From an uncultured Oscillibacter sp. (GTDB lineage: Bacteria > Bacillota > Clostridia > Oscillospirales > Oscillospiraceae), in NCBI GenBank assembly GCA_910576845.1, contig CAJTJA010000046.1:1-19080 (forward strand): DNA of 19,080 nucleotides. Direction: 5' to 3'. Position 1 is the stretch's first letter; each line of letters opens with the position of its first letter. Position numbers and translations under genes: made by a program. The notes beneath the pieces are model-generated. The model was given only the letters and a program-made list of their open reading frames with translations, made no database searches and had not been told where the DNA came from. Shown piece by piece: positions 14,934-19,080 of this stretch.

Positions 14934-15182
14934 AATTTAAGTAAATGTCAAAGCCTTTCACCTTGCTGGAGCTCAAGACGATTCAAAGTTCTGGGAACCA
15001 GGAAAGAAGGGGAAGCCTTGAACTACAAGATACAAGTGATGTCAGCAGGGGATTCGATTCCTGCCATTTACACGTTTTGCACTCTGATTTTGACCTGTTT
15101 GCTCTTGGACAGTGCCATATGACATACAAAATTGAAAAACCTGTATCCCTTGAAGTATAAGGGCCACGGGAAAAGAACGACC

Positions 15183-15227
15183 CTACCCGATCCGAACAAC
15201 TGACAACAATTTGTTCAGATTTGGTAG
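15183..15227. other. Candidate attachment site (imperfect inverted repeat) beside the recombinase
   Basis: Arms of 17 bases (15183-15199 and 15211-15227) match as an inverted repeat at 14 of 17 positions around an 11-base centre. Total length of 45 bp and position 7 bp from the recombinase stop suit an attL/attR site of a large serine recombinase. The alternative is a terminator of the recombinase gene, since a moderately T-rich stretch follows on the - strand. Confidence 0.4.
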
Positions 15228-15233
15228 AGTGGT

Positions 15234-16751
15234 TCATTTTGATGCGCTGGACGGCGCAAAACACGAACCGCCCAGCCCGTCGCCCTCGACCGCGCTCTCC
15301 ACGAGATCCAGCGTCACCTTGCAACGCTCGCCGGTGTAATTCAGTACCAGCACCAGCTTGTCGTCGTCGTAGAGGTACACGGAATTGAGAAAAGTGTCCA
15401 CCAAAAAGGCCCGATAACCTTCGTCTGAGACGTCCCCGTCTCTGAACCGCTCCAGAAAGTAGACCACCTGATCCCGCTCCAGTGTCGGCTCCGCTATGAG
15501 CTGCTGGGCGATCCCCTTCTCGATCTGGCCGCGCTCTGCCTCCAGCTCCATGAGGCGCGACTTCGTGCTGGGCGTTATGATCCCGGCCTCAATCGCCGCG
15601 AGCATATTCTGGATCGCCTTCTCGTTTTCCTTCTGGCGGGCTTCAAGTGCCCGGAGGGCGCTCTGATCCTTCTCCCGCTGCTGAAACTCCATGCACCGAT
15701 CCGCGACCTCGTTCACGAAGTCGTCGGAGTGTATCAGATCCACCAGCTCGTCAACCACCAGCTGCTCGATCCACTCCTTCGGGGCCCGCTCCTTCTGGCA
15801 CTTATGCACCCGGCGGCCGTTACATGTGTAATAGTTATACACCCGGCCGCTCCGTCCGGTGCCTCCGTCGCCCGTCATAGGCTCACCGCAATGGCCGCAG
15901 AACAGCTTCGCGGTGAGCAGAAAGCTGGTGGCTCTATCTGCTGCCGGTGCCCGGTGGTGCTTTTCCACCATGCCCTGACACCGATCGAACAGCTCCCGAT
16001 CCACTATGGCCGGGATCCCGTCCTCCACCCGTATGTCGCGGAACTCGTACACGCCGACGTACTTCTCGTTCTGGAGGATCCGGCGCAAACTGTTTTTGTT
16101 GAACAGCCCGCCGCGGCTCGTCCGGTACCCTTCATCATTCAGGCGCGTGTATATATCCTTCGCCCGCTCGCCTGCTGCGTATTCCTCGAAGATCCGGCGA
16201 ACGATCGGAGCCGTGGCCGGATCTATCTCGAAACGGCCGTCCGGGCCCTTCCTGAGTCCGAGCACCGTCTGGCCCAGCGTTTTGAGCTCCAGAGCGCTGT
16301 CATAATATCCGCGCTTCACGTTCTGGCTCAGGTTTTCGCTGTAATACTCAGCGTACCCCTCCATGACTGACTCCAGAATAATGCCCTCCGGCCCCTCCGG
16401 GATCGACTCCTTCGCGTAGAATATGCGGACGCCGTTTCTTTTCAGTTTGTACTTGTACATGGCCGAGTCATACCGGTTACGGGCGAAACGATCCATTTTC
16501 CAGCAGATCACGGCCTGAAAGACGCCGCGCTCACAATCCCGGAGCATACGCTGGAAGTCTGGCCGCTTGTCTGATCTGCCGGTGAGGGCCTTGTCTACAT
16601 ATTCACCCACGACCGTGAGGCCGTTCCTCCGGGCGAAGTCGTGGCACTCTCTGAGCTGCCCCTCTATACTTTCTTCGCGCTGGCCGCTGCTGGAGTACCG
16701 GGCGTAAATGACCGCCGGGATCAGTGGGGCCGGTGCTTTTTTCTGCGCCAT
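15234..16751 (-). CDS. Large serine recombinase (site-specific integrase)
   Basis: The 505-aa product has the N-terminal resolvase domain (about 12-155) with the motif YARYSSSGQ, where Ser20 is the expected nucleophile, and DRFARNRYDS as the conserved arginine motif. A recombinase domain follows (about 170-280), then a zinc ribbon (CGHC, later CNGRRVHKC, about 299-330), a coiled coil (about 360-420) and a beta-rich end. This is the layout of phage and transposon integrases that insert or excise DNA at att sites. The ATG overlaps the stop of the upstream 310-aa gene by one base (TAATG), so the two are translationally coupled. It marks the left end of an integrated element that extends to the right. 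Confidence 0.95.
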   Translation of the reverse strand: MAQKKAPAPLIPAVIYARYSSSGQREESIEGQLRECHDFARRNGLTVVGEYVDKALTGRSDKRPDFQRMLRDCERGVFQAVICWKMDRFARNRYDSAMYKYKLKRNGVRIFYAKESIPEGPEGIILESVMEGYAEYYSENLSQNVKRGYYDSALELKTLGQTVLGLRKGPDGRFEIDPATAPIVRRIFEEYAAGERAKDIYTRLNDEGYRTSRGGLFNKNSLRRILQNEKYVGVYEFRDIRVEDGIPAIVDRELFDRCQGMVEKHHRAPAADRATSFLLTAKLFCGHCGEPMTGDGGTGRSGRVYNYYTCNGRRVHKCQKERAPKEWIEQLVVDELVDLIHSDDFVNEVADRCMEFQQREKDQSALRALEARQKENEKAIQNMLAAIEAGIITPSTKSRLMELEAERGQIEKGIAQQLIAEPTLERDQVVYFLERFRDGDVSDEGYRAFLVDTFLNSVYLYDDDKLVLVLNYTGERCKVTLDLVESAVEGDGLGGSCFAPSSASK

Positions 16752-17683
16752 TATACCCCACCCCCTGAGAACCGGGCGGTGGCCGCTTTATAGATCGCCG
16801 TCCCCTTGTGCGGGTGAATATAATCCTCTGGCTCCCTGCCGGTGAGGGAACGCACCAGCGCCGGATCCGCAACGACCTGATCCGCGAAGTCATAAAGCGA
16901 ACCGACGGCCGGATCCTCCAGCATATTGCCAAGGCCGGAACCCTGCAAGCTCTGGCGCACGGCATAGCCAAACAGAGCCGCCCGATCCCGCTCGTTGGCC
17001 TGATAAATCACACTCCTAAACAAGCCTTTGGCTCCGATAAATGCGGAAAATTCAATATTAAACCCATTAGCTAAAGCGACTAGCCACGGAGCAGGACTTT
17101 CTAAATCATCATCACCGACTAATCGACTAATCATGCAAGAAGCATCATCTTTTGTTACTCCGTCTGGGATAAATGTCCCATGACTTTTCAAACATTCAAG
17201 TTGCCGCTCCGTCGGTGTATCGTGTTCTATAACCTCAGTTTTAAAAGGGGCAAGAAGTCCTTCGTTCATAGCTTTTTTTATAGCTTGTTGCTCATTTATT
17301 CCGGTACGAATTTTTATGCGCTTTTTTCCCTGATCGTCCTTCCCTATCACTTTATAATTTGAGTAATTCAAAAAACACCCAAGAGCACCCATAGGCTGGC
17401 CTAAATCTATATGACTAAGCTCTCTGACCTGCTCGCGTTTTTCTTGTTTGTGTTTTAATGTGACAGTGCTCGTTATCTGCTGCACTGGCTCTGCCTTTTT
17501 CGCTGGAGTCTCCGGCAGTTTTTTGAGTTTCTCATGCACCGGACTGTCTGGATCTGCGAGCTCGTCGATCCATGAAGTCCTCTTTTTTACCTCTGGAGCT
17601 GGCGGTGGTGCTGCCGCTGGCTTCTCTTTTTCGACCGGATCAGGATCCGGCTGTCTCTTGAATAGCTTGTCAAAAAGTCCCAC
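16751..17683 (-). CDS. Prophage-type protein of unknown function with AT-rich core
   Basis: The 310-aa product starts MGLFDKLFKRQ, then has a Pro/Ala/Glu/Lys-rich linker (about 12-75). A middle part (about 95-215) contains a TPTERQLECLKSHG, VTKDDASCMISRL helical module, which resembles small helix-extended-helix modules seen in several bacterial proteins. A GC-rich C-terminal part follows. GTG at 17683 is chosen because GGAGG precedes it by 5 bases. An in-frame GTG at 17704 is less likely. Base composition changes inside the gene: about 17005-17460 is clearly AT-rich while both ends are GC-rich. It sits between the repressor and the recombinase and is coupled to the latter, so it could influence integration or excision, but no function is known. 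Confidence 0.7.
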   Translation of the reverse strand: MGLFDKLFKRQPDPDPVEKEKPAAAPPPAPEVKKRTSWIDELADPDSPVHEKLKKLPETPAKKAEPVQQITSTVTLKHKQEKREQVRELSHIDLGQPMGALGCFLNYSNYKVIGKDDQGKKRIKIRTGINEQQAIKKAMNEGLLAPFKTEVIEHDTPTERQLECLKSHGTFIPDGVTKDDASCMISRLVGDDDLESPAPWLVALANGFNIEFSAFIGAKGLFRSVIYQANERDRAALFGYAVRQSLQGSGLGNMLEDPAVGSLYDFADQVVADPALVRSLTGREPEDYIHPHKGTAIYKAATARFSGGGV

Positions 17684-17695
17684 AATGACCTCCAC

Positions 17696-17724
17696 GCCCG
17701 CCACCGTGCGGGCTTCTTTTTTTA
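17696..17724 (+). terminator. + strand terminator-like hairpin in the repressor-310-aa gap
   Basis: Stem GCCCGC (17696-17701) with GCGGGC (17708-17713), followed by TTCTTTTTTT on the + strand. It stops transcription running against the recombinase operon. Read on the - strand it is a hairpin just before the ribosome binding site of the 310-aa gene. Another hairpin (17739-17745 with 17754-17760) lies beside it. Confidence 0.5.
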
Positions 17725-17802
17725 TTTATAACCAGAGCTGCCCCTCCAACAGAAGGGGCAACCCCGGCACACCTACGACCTAAGCGAAAAAATCAACCCA
17801 GA

Positions 17803-18168
17803 TCACATTGCCTTCCCTTTTTTCACGAGCGGGCGCTTGTTACTTTTAAGTACCATGAGCGCTGACTCTCTGGCGGCGTCGGTGGCCTCTCGCCACGACT
17901 CCAAGAGCTCCCGTTCATCAACAGAAAGAACGGGCTCCGGCGGTGCTTCGCCGAAGAAAACGCTCACGCTCTCCACATTGTAGACCTCGCAGAGCTTCAA
18001 GAACATGTCGGCGTCCGGCTGTCCTCTGCCCTGCTCCCATGCGCTCACCGTTTGATTGCTTTTCCCTAACAGCTTGCCAGCCTCGCGTATTGTGAGGCCC
18101 GCCCGCTCTCGGTATTGCTTCAAAAGTCCGGCAATTCTGAGGCGTGTTTCGCTCTGGCTGTCTGCCAC
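17803..18168 (-). CDS. XRE-family helix-turn-helix repressor
   Basis: The 121-aa product has a Cro/CI-type helix-turn-helix at about residues 8-65 (LLKQYRERAGLTIREAGKLL, then NQTVSAWEQGRGQPD), followed by a short helical tail without a peptidase domain. The frame is open to 18279, but the GTG at 18168 is chosen because GGAGGTGA precedes it at 5 bases and the protein then begins just before the domain. It is divergent from the early gene at 18340 and probably binds the AACATAG sites between them, keeping the element silent. Its promoter would also feed the 310-aa gene and the recombinase downstream. The lack of a LexA-like peptidase suggests release by another route than RecA-driven self-cleavage. 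Confidence 0.85.
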   Translation of the reverse strand: MADSQSETRLRIAGLLKQYRERAGLTIREAGKLLGKSNQTVSAWEQGRGQPDADMFLKLCEVYNVESVSVFFGEAPPEPVLSVDERELLESWREATDAARESALMVLKSNKRPLVKKGKAM

Positions 18169-18189
18169 GCTATCACCTCCCCGCCTACT

Positions 18190-18218
18190 AATATAACATA
18201 GCGACACGCTGAAATCAA
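18190..18218 (-). promoter_or_regulatory. Promoter of the repressor gene
   Basis: On the - strand TTGATT (18213-18218), a 17-base spacer and TATATT (18190-18195). It lies about 20 bases before the GTG, so the leader is very short. An AACATAG half-site overlaps the -10/spacer junction, fitting autoregulation. Confidence 0.5.
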
Positions 18219-18283
18219 TAATTTTGCCTATGTTTTTTATAAAAATATTGCGAAAATAGCTTGACAGCCCACAAAACATAGGC
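18195..18283. promoter_or_regulatory. Candidate repressor operator half-sites
   Basis: Three copies of AACATAG: 18195-18201 (+), 18228-18234 (- strand, as CTATGTT) and 18275-18281 (+). The last two share 9 bases (AACATAGGC) as an inverted pair. They overlap the repressor promoter and the early promoter, so one protein could control both. Confidence 0.45.
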
Positions 18284-18289
18284 TATACT
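18261..18289 (+). promoter_or_regulatory. Early promoter, consensus sigma-A
   Basis: A perfect TTGACA (18261-18266), 17-base spacer and TATACT (18284-18289). It drives the 18340 gene and those after it. An AACATAGGC half-site lies in the spacer. Confidence 0.75.
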
Positions 18290-18339
18290 AAGACCGTGCC
18301 TAAGGAATGTGGGCACACGAAAGGAGCGAACAAAACACC

Positions 18340-18924
18340 ATGATGAGAGAAGAATTTGAACAGAGAACCGGTTTTTTCCCGACATTATCCCTTTATTCGA
18401 TTATTGAAAAATATTACATGAATTTTAACGGCGACAAGGACGCATTTTGCAAGGCATACAAAAAGGACGCCGACGGACTCGCGACCAAGATCCAGCGCGA
18501 GGCAGACATGGCAGCAATTAAGGCCCAGCAGGAAGCAGAAAAGGCTCAGAAAGACATGGAGGCCCGGATCACTGAGCTGGAGAAAGCTCTGGAGCGCGAG
18601 CAAGAGTGGAAGCCCTACGAGGACACCGACAACGTGCCACAGGCTGACTACGAAAGGCTGGCGAGCCAATCAGACACCGAGCACCTGAGCGACGAAAAAG
18701 CCAAGGATCTGCTTTATGAGTGGTACGGCTTCGCAAGGGAGAAGATCAGGATCCACCACAGCGTCCCGGTTTACGAAGTCAATCGCCACAGAAGGCTGAG
18801 GAAAGTCGGCGAGCTCGACCGCTCCCCGCTTTACAACGCGACAGACTGGAACTATATCCGCTTCGACTGCGGCTGCATGAGCTACGAGCTCTACAACGAT
18901 AACCTGCGGCCGTATCTGCACTAA
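18340..18924 (+). CDS. Conserved element-encoded early protein, unknown function
   Basis: The 194-aa product has an N-terminal module (residues 1-58, with EFEQRTGFFPT, then NGDKDAFCKAY and KIQREADM), a charged coiled coil (about 50-90, Glu/Lys/Ala/Gln-rich) and a C-terminal part rich in Tyr, His and Arg with a Cys-Gly-Cys motif near the end. I recall the N-terminal module from other clostridial mobile elements but know no function. The frame is open to 18307, yet the ATG at 18340 is preferred because the broken relative at 11967 begins at the matching methionines. The AAAGGAG site is 13 bases away, which is long. It is the first gene behind the early promoter and divergent from the repressor. 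Confidence 0.75.
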   Translation: MMREEFEQRTGFFPTLSLYSIIEKYYMNFNGDKDAFCKAYKKDADGLATKIQREADMAAIKAQQEAEKAQKDMEARITELEKALEREQEWKPYEDTDNVPQADYERLASQSDTEHLSDEKAKDLLYEWYGFAREKIRIHHSVPVYEVNRHRRLRKVGELDRSPLYNATDWNYIRFDCGCMSYELYNDNLRPYLH

Positions 18925-18940
18925 GAAAGGAGGCAACCAC

Positions 18941-19080
18941 ATGAAAGTATTTTACACATTCGGATCCGACGAGCGTTTCCCGTTCTACGGCGGCTGGGTG
19001 GAGGTAGAAGCCCCCAGCATGAAGGAGGCGCACGGAATAGACGGAGAGTTGAGCGTGACGACGGGAAGTATGGATATAGG
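18941..19080 (+). CDS. Start of a second early gene, cut by the window end
   Basis: An ATG at 18941 with AAAGGAGG upstream opens a frame that stays open to the window end. The protein begins MKVFYTFGSDERFPF and continues with a WVEVEAPSMKEAH segment, like small proteins I recall from clostridial prophages that have a conserved N-terminal tyrosine-phenylalanine start. The sequence after the KEAH segment does not follow the pattern I would expect. It lies 16 bases after the 18340 gene and belongs to the same operon. Confidence 0.6.
   Translation, partial: MKVFYTFGSDERFPFYGGWVEVEAPSMKEAHGIDGELSVTTGSMDI

Noticed and set aside
15044..15080. tRNA-like 3' end (GGGGATTCGATTCCTGCC) near the recombinase
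   Set aside because: The stem around the TTCGATT loop does not pair in the required five positions, and no acceptor or other arms are found.

Overview
The window looks like chromosomal DNA from a gut-type member of the Firmicutes, probably class Clostridia near Oscillospiraceae (Flavonifractor- or Lawsonibacter-like). The grounds are moderately high GC, strong GGAGG ribosome binding sites, Gram-positive lipoproteins, Firmicute-type families (TmcAL, DUF421/DUF4363, ECF sigma with a membrane anti-sigma) and the style of the prophage genes. The placement is inference from gene content, not a database match.

Left part (1-8400), ordinary chromosome. A lipoprotein with RsiV-like DUF4163/DUF3298 domains lies downstream of tmcAL (tRNA-Met cytidine acetate ligase), and both are divergent from ackA (acetate kinase). 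AckA makes or consumes acetate and TmcAL uses it. ackA and a convergent GNAT acetyltransferase share a bidirectional terminator. Next come a DUF421-DUF4363 membrane gene pair, an ECF sigma factor with its overlapping membrane anti-sigma gene behind an ECF-type promoter, an unrecognised 221-aa gene with a good sigma-A promoter, and a 68-aa small ORF whose 3' end overlaps it tail to tail.

Middle part (8400-14900), signalling and relics. An extracellular solute-binding lipoprotein and a chemoreceptor form a two-gene operon with no permease, driven by a near-consensus promoter. Upstream lies about 1.5 kb holding no full-size gene: a frameshifted copy of a phage-type gene whose intact relative is at 18340-18924, a 62-aa ORF overlapping the tail of a truncated ORF, facing terminators, and a strongly structured intergenic element. 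A second, more canonical chemoreceptor with visibly lower GC follows on the other strand.

Right part (14900-19080), left end of an integrated prophage or similar element. A large serine recombinase lies next to an imperfect inverted repeat that could be an attachment site. Upstream of it on the same strand are a 310-aa gene with an AT-rich middle and an XRE repressor. The repressor is divergent from an early gene, and the promoters between them carry AACATAG half-sites, a compact lysis/lysogeny-type switch. A last gene runs off the window.

Stretches over 300 bp without a full-size gene are 8374-8807 (weak promoter, terminator-like hairpin, perfect palindrome), 12367-13151 (terminators and structured element) and 14856-15233 (hairpin and possible att site). 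No rRNA, tRNA or CRISPR array was seen.
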